A stretch of 23,473 bases of DNA from Pigoraptor chileana (Eukaryota; Opisthokonta; Filasterea): positions 1 to 23,473 of the forward strand of contig CALSCR010000748.1 in assembly GCA_943704495.1 (NCBI GenBank), given 5' to 3'. Position 1 is the stretch's first letter, and every line of letters begins with the position of its first letter. Made by a program: the position numbers and the translations under genes. Below, piece after piece: positions 14,326-23,473 of this stretch. A model generated the notes under the pieces. That model worked only from the letters and a program-made list of their open reading frames with translations. It did not search any database and was not told the DNA's origin.

Positions 14326-17300
14326 ATGGGCAACAGCTCGTCGAAAGATCGGGCAGTATTTGAGCGCATTGATCATGGTGAGTACTTTTTTAAGGTTTCA
14401 TGGTTGTGCTTGTGTGCTTGTGTGTGTGTGTGTGTGTGTGTTGGGTGGGAGTGTGTGTGTGTGTGTGTTGTGTATGAGTGTGTGTTTGTGTGTATGTGTA
14501 TGTGCCCGTGTGTGAGTGATTGAGTGTGTGTGGCTGTTGAGCAGATATAATTGGCGACTCACACCCACCTTGTCAACATGTGTGCAGGCAACAAAGGGTA
14601 TTTGACTCTTGGGAATCTCGTTGCGGCACACAATTCGGGGGAGGATTTTCGAATAGCGACAGAACTTCCGTTGGGCTCTGCCGTCCTTTTCCAGGTATAT
14701 ACTCTAGTATTCGCAGTTGATCTTGGAATGCGTGATGATTATGACATTCTGCATTGCACCTTAATTCAAGAGTCGCTGGTTGTTCTGGCTCTGTTGTTGC
14801 TACGAATTGGGCTGTGATCATCTGTCGAGGGCAGTGAGTAACCACACAAAGCAACGTTGCTGTCACACGCATGTTGACGAACCCCAGTTTGACAAGGACA
14901 AGGACGGGAGGCTGTCTGCTGTTGAGTTTTCCCGTCTTCTCCGCCGCGTCCGACTGGCAGAGGCATACGTGGGCAAGCGCAAGCAGAACGCCCTCCGCCG
15001 CCGCCGGTGGGGATGGCTGCCGCGGTTCCTGCGACGACTGATGAGGCTGGACGACGGGGCCGAGAAGCTCTTTCACCGCCAGCGGAAGCGTCGTGCCAGG
15101 AGGGTCTGGGTTGCCTACAACAGGGAGATTGGCGGTGCGTATTGTGTAGCTGTGCCCCTCCCATTTCCCACTCTCTGGTTTCGTGTTTCGATCATTTATT
15201 TAGATCAAGATGCCCTAGTATACGATATATGATTCTTGGAATGTTGTGTGTTGTGTGATGGTGAGTGCGCGTGAGCTTATCCGCGTGCGCGTCTGCGCGT
15301 TTTGTGTGTGTCGTCTGTGATGAACCACACAAGGCGATGCAAATGAAGCGGTGCATCCCTTTGCTGCGGATGGTTCTGCCGAAGAGAATCGCACTCATGC
15401 GATGGTCGAGGATGCGTATGTGCCAATGCTGTCTGGCATGGGACAGGAGAGCGAGGAGAACGGCAAAGGTGCAGGAGGGATTGTGTGCACGCTTGCTTTC
15501 CCACGACGAACACTGGGATAGTCTCTACTCACAACACACGCAATTGCCGCAGAACCGCGCCTTTCCACACGCACCACCACACAATATTTCCAGCATTTTC
15601 ACATTTTGCACTAAATGCACCAAAGCAAACACATCACACCTACACGACCTCACATGAGCGAGATATCGCGGGGTTGTGGCAAATCGCTTGCAACAATGTG
15701 TTGTTGATCTGACCAGATCTCTCTGTCGGGCGTATGTGGTATGTGTGCACCTCAGTTTCCGACGACGAGGACAGAGAACAGCGCGCTTTCGATGCCGCCA
15801 CTTCCGAAAGAGGCAATTCTCGGGCATCGGGGGTAACAGATGGTAACGGCGACCAATTGAACGCGGCAGATTCACTCTTCCGTTTCTACGTGGGCGTTGT
15901 CCTCAATCACAAGCCGAGAGCGCGGTTGCGGCGGCTTTTGAAGTCGAAAAAGGGCCAAAAGAGATATGTCGAGTGGATCTATCGGCTTGTGAGTCGCTGA
16001 TGCATGCGATTCTGTATTACGGCACCATATGCATGCAATTCCTTGTTTGGCCATATATTTCATACCTGTCGTGTGCTGCACTTTCGTCTGTGTGTTGACA
16101 ACACCTTCGACTTTCTTGCCGACGGGTGTTTCCTGCGCTGACGCTGCAAGAAAGTTCTTCCTCAGTTGTTGTCCCACTTTTGCATGTTTTGCGACATAGT
16201 AATTGTTTTAACCCAGGCTTGTTGAATTTGTTTCCGATTTCTAAGGCTGAGCCATCGATGGACGACGGTTCCGTTCCGATCGACAACGTGCGGACACTTC
16301 TGACGTCCATTGCAAGTGACGGCATTCGGCTCGAGAAGCTTCTTGGCAGAAAAGAGGTCAGTCACCTCCGCCCACTCGGTGTTTTGCTGCGCTTGGTTGT
16401 GAAGTCCATTGGCAAAGTGCCTACGACACTGATCTGAATCTCCTCACCTGCCCATTCCGCCCCATGCATACGAACTCTGCCAAACTCAATCGAGCAGCAT
16501 GCAGCAGCGGACCTGAGCAGGTCACCCGCGGACCGAGTGATTGATGCCATACGCCGCATGGCAGACCCGCCCTCGACGCCCGGCAGTCCCAACAGCAGCA
16601 ACGCACGCTCACAAAAGCGCACGCACAGTCGACGAGGAACCACCGACGCCGACGCCGCCGCCGCTGCTGCAACACGCGGAGATGATTGTGATGCTGCCGA
16701 GTCTGTTGAGCGGGCGCTGTCTGTTGTGTCGGCTGCGGTCATGGCGAAGGAGGGCCGAGCGAGTGGCACTGGGAGTGGCGATAACGTGCCGCACAAACTC
16801 GCGGCATCCGGGGCATTTGGAGACATACGACCAAAAGGAAAGGGGGCGCAGTCAGTGGACCCTGCAAAGTGGGTTTACGTGTGTGTGTGTGCGTGTGCGT
16901 GTGTGTGCATATGTGTGTGTGTGTGTTTGTGTATCGCATTGTCACTACGGTTGGCAACGAAGTGAAAAAAAGTCATTCTAAGTGTCTCTGTGACTACACC
17001 GATTTTGTCACATTCTGTGTGACATTTTCGTCACCCATCCCACTGCCACTGCCACTGCCACTGCCACTGCCACTCCTCATCGTCTCCGACTGCGTATTCG
17101 CCCGACGTCAGGACCCTTGAGAGTATTCCGCTCGTGGAGAGTGCGGCGCCGGGGGACAACCAGCTGTCAAAGGCGCAGTTTGTAATGCTCGCCGTGCGAA
17201 TACTCGAGGAAATGGTCGCATCGTTCGCCAGAGACTCTGTGGGTTGCACATCTCACTATCTTTGTGTGTGTGTGTGTGTGTGCCAGTCTCCACCCCGGAG

Positions 17301-19757
17301 GCTTGCAGACAAAGACATGGACTTGAAAACGTGCATCGCTTGTCGTTGTTGGTCTGTTACTTTATGCCTTGTTCCGAAAGCACTTTTCGCTCGTTGTCTC
17401 TGCAGACTTCAAATCATTTGTTGTATTTGCGTGTTGTCCATCGTCTCATCCAATGCCTTCTTGTTTACGTGCCTGCCCTGCGCCCGCTTTCTTTCCCTCG
17501 CCCAATTGCACACAGGTGGGTCACGTGGTCGGCGATTACGACATTGGCCGGGCCATTGGGCGCGGCAGCGGCGGCACTGTCTGGCGCGCGACCGACACGC
17601 GGACGGGGGAGCTGCGCGCGGTGAAGGCCATCGACAAGGGAAATGTGGCCAGCATGTCCAAGGTGGACACGGAGATCAAAGCGATGGCTACACTGAGGCA
17701 CAAGTGCGTGTGTGTTTGTGTGTGTGTGTGTGTGTGTGCGTGTGTGCGTGTGTGTGTGCGTGTGTACGTGTGTGTGTGTGTGCATGTGCGTGTGCGTGTG
17801 CGTGTGCGTGTGTGTGTTTGCGTGTTATTGTACTTAGCGTTGATGTGTGTGTGTGGGGATAGATGTGTTGCGCTGCAGTTGTGATATCGCCCTGTTTGTG
17901 TATCTCACGGGTTGTGAAGTCCATGATTTTGCGTTTCATTCCCAAAATGTTTGGAGATGAGATACTTACAAGTAGCGCTCCACTTAGTGATCAACTTGGT
18001 GATCTTTGTGATCCGCATATGCAATGCACCCACCCTTTCCATTCGAATTGCAGGAATGTCGTCTCGCTCGACAAAGTGCTGCAATCCGAAGACTGCATTT
18101 TCCTTGTGATGGAATTGTGCCTCGGTGGCTCTCTGGCGGACTTGGTGCTTGACGCGCAGGTTTGTATGCGTATTGAGTTTGTCACACGACCCCTTTCGCT
18201 GTTTGAGTTGGTTTGTTTGTGTGCCCCTATCCCCATCCCTTGTTTCTAACTTTGGTGTGCTTGCAACGAGACGTCTTACTTTCTTATCTTCCTTTTTATG
18301 GAAGTCATGTGTGCATAGCGCCAACAAACTCTAACCCGAATCCACATCTCCCATGCATCTCCCCCGCACTCTCACATGCAACCACAGCGCCCGTTGTCCG
18401 AGCGGCGTGCCCGCTTCTACCTTCGACAGATTGCCGACGGTCTCGAGTACTGCCACTCGCTCGGTGTATGCCACCGCGATCTGCGCGCCGAGAATGTCCT
18501 TCTCGATGCGACCGGAACTGTTGTGAAGATTGCTGATTTTGGCCACGCCGGGCTGTGCGGTCAGGGCTCGTGGGACATGTTCTCCACCACGCTTGTCGGC
18601 AGCCTCGGCTACGTGTCCCCGGAGCAGCTGCGCGGCGAGTGCTACTCTGGGCGGAAGCTGGACATATGGGCCCTCGGCGTCATTCTCTTCTACATGCTCG
18701 CAGGTCGCCTCCCATTTTACGACGACAACATGCGCACGTTCATACGCCTTGTGCAGGAAGCAGCCCCGGAATACCCGCCGGAATTTCCAGAGGGCGCAAA
18801 GTCGCTTGTCGCGTCGCTATTGCGGCCCGTATTTTCCGATCGCGCGTCCAGCAGCGACGTGCTGAAGCATCCGTGGGTTGTCGCGGGGGAGGCCGACGTG
18901 CCCCTCTCGCGGTCAGGAAGTGCCCTGAGCGGGGACAGCGTTGGATCGGGCGGCAGTCCCTTTGCGTCCCTCCACAGACTGTCTGGACTGTCCGGCGCGG
19001 TCAATGATGCACGTGACATTCCGCTCGTTGGAACCGCCACCGCTCCTGAAGGCCACGCAGCACACATCCCGACTGCTGAGGAAGTGGGGCAGCGAGAGCC
19101 GTTGGCGGGTCACGTGAGAGCCCCGGCAGCCTCTCTGTGGCACGGCGATGCGTTCGCAACGGCGATGGAAGGTGTTGCGCGGGAGGGCGATTTTCAGAGG
19201 ACGGGGAGCGTCTCGTCGGCATCGGGTCGGACTGTGCGATATGTGGGCGCACGTGGTGTCATTCAAGGCACTGCCGCAGAGGCGTCGACAGGGCTTGCCC
19301 GAAGGCAGTCGCTTCTTCTTCCGGAACTTTCCGCTCACCCGTGGGTGTTTTTTTATGTCTTGCAATTTGAATTTCTGCTTTAATTGTTTTTTTGTTGTTT
19401 GAAATGTGCTAATCTTGTCGCTCTTGACTTGATGTTGAGCCATATACTGTACTCATCACACTCTCTCTCTCCCCAATATGTGTGGAGTCCATGGGCACAG
19501 CGCCTATGACACTGACTTGAATCCCACATCTCTCCCCCCAACACACACACACACACACACACATGCACACACACACACACTCTCACGCACACAGAATGCT
19601 TGCGGATGGCCCAATGAGTGACGCTGCGCCTGATGAGACCGATTCGGTCGAGGCTTCTGATGACGATGGCGATTTCATTGGGCCAGACAGCGAGGACAGC
19701 GACGACAGCGACCATGCTGAGGGATTTGTCGCGCGCGGCGGTCGTTTGAAGCGATAA
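14326..19757 (+). CDS. N-myristoylated EF-hand protein kinase with unusual domain order
   Basis: Exons: 14326-14377, 14588-14694, 14888-15134, 15334-15468, 15756-15988, 16246-16356, 16498-16868, 17112-17238, 17516-17703, 18054-18159, 18388-19340, 19595-19757; all phases agree and give 930 aa. The start MGNSSSK fits the N-myristoylation consensus (Gly2, Ser6, Lys7). A degenerate EF-hand (about 12-35, with NKGYLT) precedes a canonical calcium loop, DKDKDGRLSAVE (55-66). A very basic stretch follows (about 83-125). Segments near 259-290 (DDGSVPIDNVRTLL) and 430-452 (GDNQLSKAQFVML) also look like decayed EF-hands (inferred). The kinase domain (469-724) has GRGSGGTV, Lys498, Glu514, HRDLRAEN (588-595), DFG (609-611) and SPE (636-638), and looks like the CAMK group. 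A Ser/Gly-rich region and an acidic Asp/Ser tail (about 885-916) end the protein. Calcium-regulated, membrane-attached signalling is inferred. Plant CDPKs have the reverse order, with EF-hands after the kinase. I do not recognise a named orthologue. Confidence 0.87.
14418..14532. repeat. TG-rich tract in the first intron of the EF-hand kinase gene
   Basis: An imperfect TG repeat fills most of the first half of the intron that starts with GTGAGT at 14378. Confidence 0.9.
17040..17075. repeat. CCACTG hexanucleotide repeat
   Basis: About five to six tandem CCACTG units in the intron 16869-17111, ending 36 bases before the acceptor. Confidence 0.9.
17704..17825. repeat. TG/CG-rich tract beginning at a 5' splice site
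   Basis: Repeats of GTGTGTGCGTG type begin with the donor GTGCGT itself at 17704 and run for about 120 bases into the intron that separates the glycine-loop exon from the next kinase exon. Confidence 0.9.
19482..19531 (+). repeat. Dispersed ~50-bp repeat, copy B
   Basis: Lies in the last intron (19341-19594) of the EF-hand kinase gene, on its sense strand. It is flanked by CT-rich sequence on both sides and then a CA tract up to the acceptor. It contains CTGAC, which resembles a branch-point motif, about 80 bases before the acceptor. Confidence 0.9.
19541..19593. repeat. CA tract before a 3' splice site
   Basis: CA repeats with a few interruptions run straight into the acceptor ACACAG at 19589-19594. 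Confidence 0.9.
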
Positions 19758-19806
19758 GGACATGCCATGGAATGCACGATACAGAAAGGGAAGCGCATAG
19801 AGGGAT

Positions 19807-19848
19807 CTTCAGTACTCACGACCCTCCGGCTTCTTGGGCACAAGCCCA
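19807..19848 (-). repeat. Hairpin-containing repeat, copy 1
   Basis: On the minus strand, a TGGGC-TTGT-GCCCA hairpin (19835-19848) is followed 16 bases later by TGAGTACTGAAG (19807-19818). The same pair of landmarks recurs at 22455-22488 inside an intron of the TSP1 gene. Confidence 0.6.
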
Positions 19849-20036
19849 TCGACAATAACGCGTCAGAGGGGAAAAGACAGAGAGAGAGGGAGAAAGAGCA
19901 AGAAACACGCGGCCCATGAGCAATTGTTGGGAAGCAGTGCGACTGACGTCTTTTCTGACACGTGCCTTAAAACTACGTGGCTTTCCTCCACAACATAGGA
20001 CTGGTGCCATCTGAAAATTCCGCCGCTTTTCGTTGC

Positions 20037-20099
20037 CACTCTCACCTGCGATACTATCAAACACTCTCACCCGCAATACTAGCACACACTCTCACCCGC
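20037..20099. repeat. 25-bp tandem repeat, about 2.5 units
   Basis: Units at 20037-20061, 20062-20086 and a partial one at 20087-20099. Each begins CACTCTCACC and the full ones continue TGCGATACTA or CGCAATACTA. Confidence 0.85.
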
Positions 20100-20669
20100 C
20101 CATCCCTAGGCTACTTGCATGCGGCCGTCCCGCTCCTTCACCGTTCGCTTGTCGGGTTTTGTTGTGTCTTCTCTGCTTATGTAGGCAATGGACATCGCGA
20201 CTCGAATTCACACTTTCGTCTTTCTGCTGATTTACTAATGTTGTGTTGTTGTTGTTTTTGTTGTTGCGTCGCGGTGCGTTGGACGTCATCGCCTCGCGCC
20301 TTATGCCTGTTGGGTTATTTTGTGCCCACAATACAAAAAGCGCTTTTTCATACGATGTGCATTGTGCACTTGCCAAGGAAGTTGCACAAAAAAAAATATT
20401 AAAAAAATAGACATACGCATTCTTTGTTTTTCCCGCAAACGCGAAACAGGAGCAAAGGGAGACAAGAGCAAAGTGGAAGTGGTTGGCCTTGCTTAACTCA
20501 GCATATCCTCAAGTGGAGCAATCCGTCGGTCCGCATGTGCCGACGCCAACTTCACACAAACAAACGGAGAAGTCACGTGCTTTGCGGTTTTTGGAGTGTT
20601 TGGAGATGTGCCAATGTCCCCGGATGTTGCTGAATTTACCACTGGATGATGGCAGAGCACTGAGGATGA

Positions 20670-20712
20670 GGATTCAAGTCAGTGTCTTAGGCGCTGTGCT
20701 CATGGACTCCAC
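20670..20712 (-). repeat. Dispersed ~50-bp repeat, copy C
   Basis: On the minus strand it reads GTGGAGTCCATGAGCACAGC and ends GACACTGACTTGAATCC, with pyrimidine-rich sequence on its 5' side. It lies downstream of the TSP1 stop codon, on that gene's sense strand, 28 bases from copy D. Confidence 0.9.
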
Positions 20713-20740
20713 AGGAGAAAGAGGGAGAGATGGAGAGAGA

Positions 20741-20790
20741 TGTAGGATTCAAGTCAGTGTCATAGGCGCTGTGCCCATGGATTCCACAAG
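20741..20790 (-). repeat. Dispersed ~50-bp repeat, copy D
   Basis: On the minus strand it reads GTGGAATCCATGGGCACAGC and ends GACTTGAATCCTACA. It forms a close tandem pair with copy C, the two separated by a CT-rich spacer on that strand. Confidence 0.9.
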
Positions 20791-20999
20791 AGAGGGAAAG
20801 AGAGAGCGAGGCAATGCAAAAAAGATCTCTCCGTCTTTATACACAATACTGAGCAGGGGTGTACATACAGTGTTGGTATCGTGCGAGCATCACCGAAGGA
20901 AAAACCCAAAAAAATACAAAAGCAGAACAACGCACAGTCAGCCGACCAATCAGTATTAGGAGCAGCCAAAGACAATCAAATTCGCCCAACAATGTGCGA

Positions 21000-21198
21000 G
21001 TGTGACTGTGTGTGTGTGAGTGTGTATGCGTGTGTGTATGTGTGTGTGTGTGTGTGTATGTGTGTGTGTGTATGCGTGTGTGTGTGTGACTGTGTGTGTG
21101 TGTGTGTGTATGTGTGTGTGTATGTGTCTGTGTGTGACTGTGTGTGTGTATGCGTGTGTGTGTGTGTGTGTATGTGTGTGTATGCGTGTGTGTGTGTT
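21000..21198. repeat. Long TG-rich microsatellite
   Basis: About 200 bases of TG repeats with TATG, TGAC and TGCG interruptions. It starts about 80 bases beyond the TSP1 stop codon and reads as CA repeats on that gene's sense strand. Confidence 0.95.
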
Positions 21199-21278
21199 CA
21201 CCTAACATCATGTGGCAACACACGGCAGAAGGACACTGCAGTCATCCGGTCAATCGGAGCCAGAGGGGAACATAACCA

Positions 21279-23473
21279 CTAATTGAAGCCACGCTCGGGG
21301 CTGAGATCCAGATCGAGATTCCAGTCCATCATGTATGACTCGCGGCGCCGACGGTTGGTTGGAGTGCAGCTCTGCTCTTGTTGGGCGAACTTCTTCTTGA
21401 GGGCACAGAAACACTTGACTTCCCGCTTGCAGTTGTTAGCTGCAGTGGAGACAAAAGAGCGAGAGAAAGCCCTTCAGTGACTCAAAAACGCCATACATCG
21501 ACCCAGCAGAGGGAGGGAGAGGCAGCGAGACTGGTGTAGGATTCAAGTCAGTGTCTTAGGCGCTATGCCCATGGAATACATAGTCTCCTCCACAAGGGAG
21601 AGAGAGTGTGAACGAGAAGGAGATACATACCCAAACAAGCAAACGAATGAACAGACAGATAAACAGGGATCCACGTCTTCAAAAGACGTGGCAGAGGGGC
21701 GCCTAGTAACACAAAGCACACAAACATTACACACCGCACGGTTCCGAGTTGCAGGTCTCCGTGACGCTGAGTGGCTCAGTGCACTCAGTTCCACCAAACT
21801 GTCCCTCGGTAGTAATGACACGTTCCTTGGTGCGATTGCCACCGCCACACTCTGCAGTGCAGTTGCTGAATGGACCAAAGGCACCATACGCGCAGTTGAT
21901 GGCTGCACAAAAAACGACAACGGAGGATTAATACATTGGGTTCGGTGGACCATAAAGCACGCAAAGGGGGAAAGAACCGTGTGTTCATCGATAAGCACAA
22001 ACACGCACACACACGCACACACAGAGACACACGCACGCACCCACACCCAAAATACACAGATACAGACACGCATGCAAACATATCACAGCTGCAGTGTGAG
22101 CGTCACAAATAGTCGCTTTGCCCCACAACCAACATCAATTGAAAATTGAAATAAGCAACCATTAGAAGCGAAACCCCTCACGCCGAACAGCAGCGCCCAA
22201 CACAACGCCAGCATACAACAGATACTCACGACAGGGTGTCGTGTTACAGGCCTCCGATTCGGACAGAAGGGCTGCGTCGCAGGCAATGCCCCCATTCTTT
22301 CCTTCAGTTGTGACGACGCGCGTCCGCGTCCGTGTGCCGCTGCCGCACGGCACAGTGCAGTTGCTGTAGGCGCCAAAGTTGCCATACGCACAGTTGACAG
22401 CTGTCGTCGCCAAAAGTGGGGCCGAAGTGAGGAGACAGGGAAGGGGGAGAGAGACTTCAGTACTCAAATCGCGGTGGGCTGAAGCCCATGGGCTCCAGCA
22501 GAGATGTAGGATTCGAGTCAGTGTCTTGAGTACTGTGCCCATGTACTCCACAAGAGAGAAAGAGCGAGAGAGAGAGAAAGAAAAATAGGCCAGGGCTAAC
22601 GCGATCGATATACATACACCCCCGGTATGCACTCGGCACGATGCAACACCAACGTCAGCCCACCCGGCTTATCAAGGAAGAACGGCTCGACAGTGGCCTT
22701 GCAAGAAAGCGAAGACAGTCCCGTCGTGCTGCCAAGGACGAGCTTGCCAGAGAAGGCGGGATCCCCAGTCACGGCGGTATTCGCGATGAGCGTCGTAACA
22801 ACATTGTCGCCTGATTCATCCTGAGATAGAACAACCTAACAAACCAAGCCGAAGACATACAAATCGAGGCAGAGAGAGAGTGTGTGTGCGTGTGTGATTG
22901 AGTGTGTGAGTGAAAGAAAGAAAGAGAGAGGATAATTTAGTTATGCCATTGTATATATGATACATATCTATACATATACTATGTACATACATACTGACAT
23001 ACATACAGAGGAGTGCGCCGTGAGCAAAACCAAACTTCAACCATAAAGATGCACAGGAAATGCCCACAAGGGGACCACCCACTAACTTTGCTATTCAGGC
23101 CCATGCAAATTGCAGCACATATGTCCGCATTCACGCCACCCAACGGCCGTCCGTGCCTCAGTCCCCACCTTGATGAAACCGTTGGCAGTGATGCGAGCGA
23201 CAAGATAGTCCGCACCGTCAAGGGTGGAGCCAAATTTGTACGAGAGCGTAGCTCCGTCGGCATTGCCAGGTGCGTCAGGATCAATGAGGAAACGGCCGCT
23301 GCAAAAAATAAAGCCTTCATTCTGGTAGCCTCCGTGCAAGGTCGTGCAGGTGAACGTGCGCGCGGGTGCCGGGTCTGCCGGGGCGGCAATCACATTGCCG
23401 TCTGCGTCGTTCAGAACGCAGCGGACACTCAATCCACCGCCGATCACGGACGACTTGGCTGCATTCCCCCCCC
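21279..23473 (-). CDS. TSP1-repeat secreted or adhesion-type protein, 3' part (5' part beyond the window)
   Basis: Exons on the minus strand: 23458-23169 (or to the edge), 22820-22640, 22400-22230, 21902-21735 and 21439-21279; 322 aa are visible. The two upstream exons encode a Cys-containing region that I do not recognise, with paired segments such as YLVARITANGFIK and DNVVTTLIANTAV. Two exons then each encode one TSP1 repeat, starting P-V/I-NCAYG and containing NCTVPCGSGTRTRTR or NCTAECGGGNRTKER. Each has six cysteines and ends in TPC or EPC. The Trp residues of classical TSP1 (WxxW) are replaced by Phe/Tyr. Both TSP1 exons are phase 1-1. The last exon is Cys/Lys-rich, has RRRR, and ends SPERGFN. 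For exon 22820-22640 I chose the donor GTGCCG because it gives phase 1; a later GTGTAT at 22619 would break the frame. Extracellular or surface location is inferred; no signal peptide is visible because the start is missing. Confidence 0.85.
21534..21597 (-). repeat. Dispersed ~50-bp repeat, copy E, with a small insertion
   Basis: In the last intron of the TSP1 gene and on its sense strand. The ends match the consensus. About 12 extra bases split the CCATGGA and CTCCAC parts compared with copies C and D. Confidence 0.85.
22455..22488 (-). repeat. Hairpin-containing repeat, copy 2
   Basis: On the minus strand, a TGGGC-TTCA-GCCCA hairpin (22475-22488) is followed 8 bases later by TGAGTACTGAAG (22455-22466), as at 19807-19848. 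The stems are identical and the loops differ. The stretch at 22475-22497 also resembles the start of the ~50-bp repeat (TGGAGCCCATGGGC). Confidence 0.6.
22505..22553 (-). repeat. Dispersed ~50-bp repeat, copy F
   Basis: In the intron between the unrecognised region and the first TSP1 exon, on the gene's sense strand. It reads GTGGAGTACATGGGCACAG and ends GACACTGACTCGAATCC, and is followed by TACATCTC. Its 5' side is a CT-rich tract. Confidence 0.88.
22871..22932. repeat. GA/TG-rich simple repeat in a TSP1 gene intron
   Basis: GAGAGAG, then TG repeats, then GAAAGAAAGAGAGAG. On the gene's sense strand this is a CT-CA-CT tract about 50-110 bases before the acceptor at 22821. Confidence 0.85.

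Larger units (their letters stand above)
19758..21278. other. Intergenic region between the EF-hand kinase and TSP1 genes
   Basis: About 1.5 kb between convergent stop codons. No gene is seen. It holds a hairpin repeat (19807-19848), a purine-rich tract (about 19866-19904), a 25-bp tandem repeat (20037-20099), an A-rich stretch (about 20387-20408), two copies of the dispersed ~50-bp repeat (20670-20790) and a long TG tract (21000-21198, CA on the TSP1 sense strand). Confidence 0.6.

Noticed and set aside
16211-16245. Alternative acceptor CCCAG at 16212-16216 for exon 6 of the EF-hand kinase
   Set aside because: It would bring an in-frame stop codon almost at once. The acceptor CTAAG at 16241-16245 keeps the frame open.
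17286-17330. Possible small extra exon in the EF-hand kinase between the exons at 17112 and 17516
   Set aside because: Splice-like ends exist, but the phase does not fit the kinase frame that follows. Direct joining of 17238 to 17516 is in phase.
20387-20408. A-rich stretch as the tail of a retrocopy
   Set aside because: No related coding sequence, LINE or SINE body lies upstream of it, and no target duplication is apparent.
20741-20790. tRNA-derived SINE origin for the ~50-bp repeat
   Set aside because: The antisense strand has GATTCAAGTC, a partial match to a tRNA B box, but there is no A box, no tRNA fold, no poly(A) tail and no longer conserved body.
22620-22639. Longer version of the TSP1-gene exon 22820-22640 ending at 22620 (donor GTGTAT)
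   Set aside because: It ends in phase 0 while the next exon needs phase 1. The donor GTGCCG at 22639 gives phase 1 and a P-x-NCAYG junction like the next repeat.
22979-23389. Minus-strand frame containing a signal-peptide-like MKALFFAAAV
   Set aside because: It is out of frame with the TSP1 exon at 23458-23169, which has a better-supported frame and splice sites and continues in phase into the next exon.

Overview
The window is eukaryotic nuclear DNA from an organism with intron-rich, compact genes. It holds five protein-coding genes, none of them bacterial in layout. A heat-shock factor, a PAS-domain kinase very close to animal PASK, and a secreted protein with thrombospondin type 1 (TSP1) repeats together point to a unicellular relative of animals. 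A choanoflagellate-like holozoan is my best guess; this is inferred from gene content and not proven. Introns are GT-AG, mostly 100-400 bases, and very rich in TG and CA repeats.

Layout, left to right. 1-709: non-coding upstream DNA with a TG tract. 710-2387 (+): heat-shock transcription factor, 3 exons, 448 aa. 2388-3729: 3' flank, a palindrome, a dispersed repeat copy, then the PASK upstream region with two CACGTG boxes. 3730-9755 (+): PAS kinase, 11 exons, about 1151 aa. 9756-10928: non-coding DNA between convergent genes. 10929-13669 (-): secreted glycoside hydrolase family 3 enzyme of the beta-xylosidase/beta-glucosidase type, 3 exons, 763 aa. 13670-14325: shared divergent upstream region with a cluster of ACGT-core motifs. 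14326-19757 (+): a 12-exon gene for a 930-aa protein that joins an N-myristoylation signal, a canonical EF-hand plus degenerate EF-like segments, a strongly basic stretch, a Ser/Thr-type kinase domain and an acidic tail. 19758-21278: non-coding DNA with several repeats. 21279 to the right edge (-): the 3' part of a TSP1-repeat protein gene that continues beyond the window.

The genes look like independent host genes and not a pathway cluster. Two are signalling kinases (nutrient-type PASK and a calcium-type EF-hand kinase), one is a stress regulator and two are secreted products. The most unusual items are: the EF-hand/kinase fusion, whose catalytic loop reads HRDLR where Ser/Thr kinases have HRDLK; a short dispersed repeat of about 50 bp, seen in six clear copies and always on the sense strand of the gene it sits in or behind; and the strong polarity of TG repeats near 5' splice sites and CA repeats near 3' splice sites. 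All exon boundaries were chosen by eye from splice signals, reading phase and protein-family continuity.
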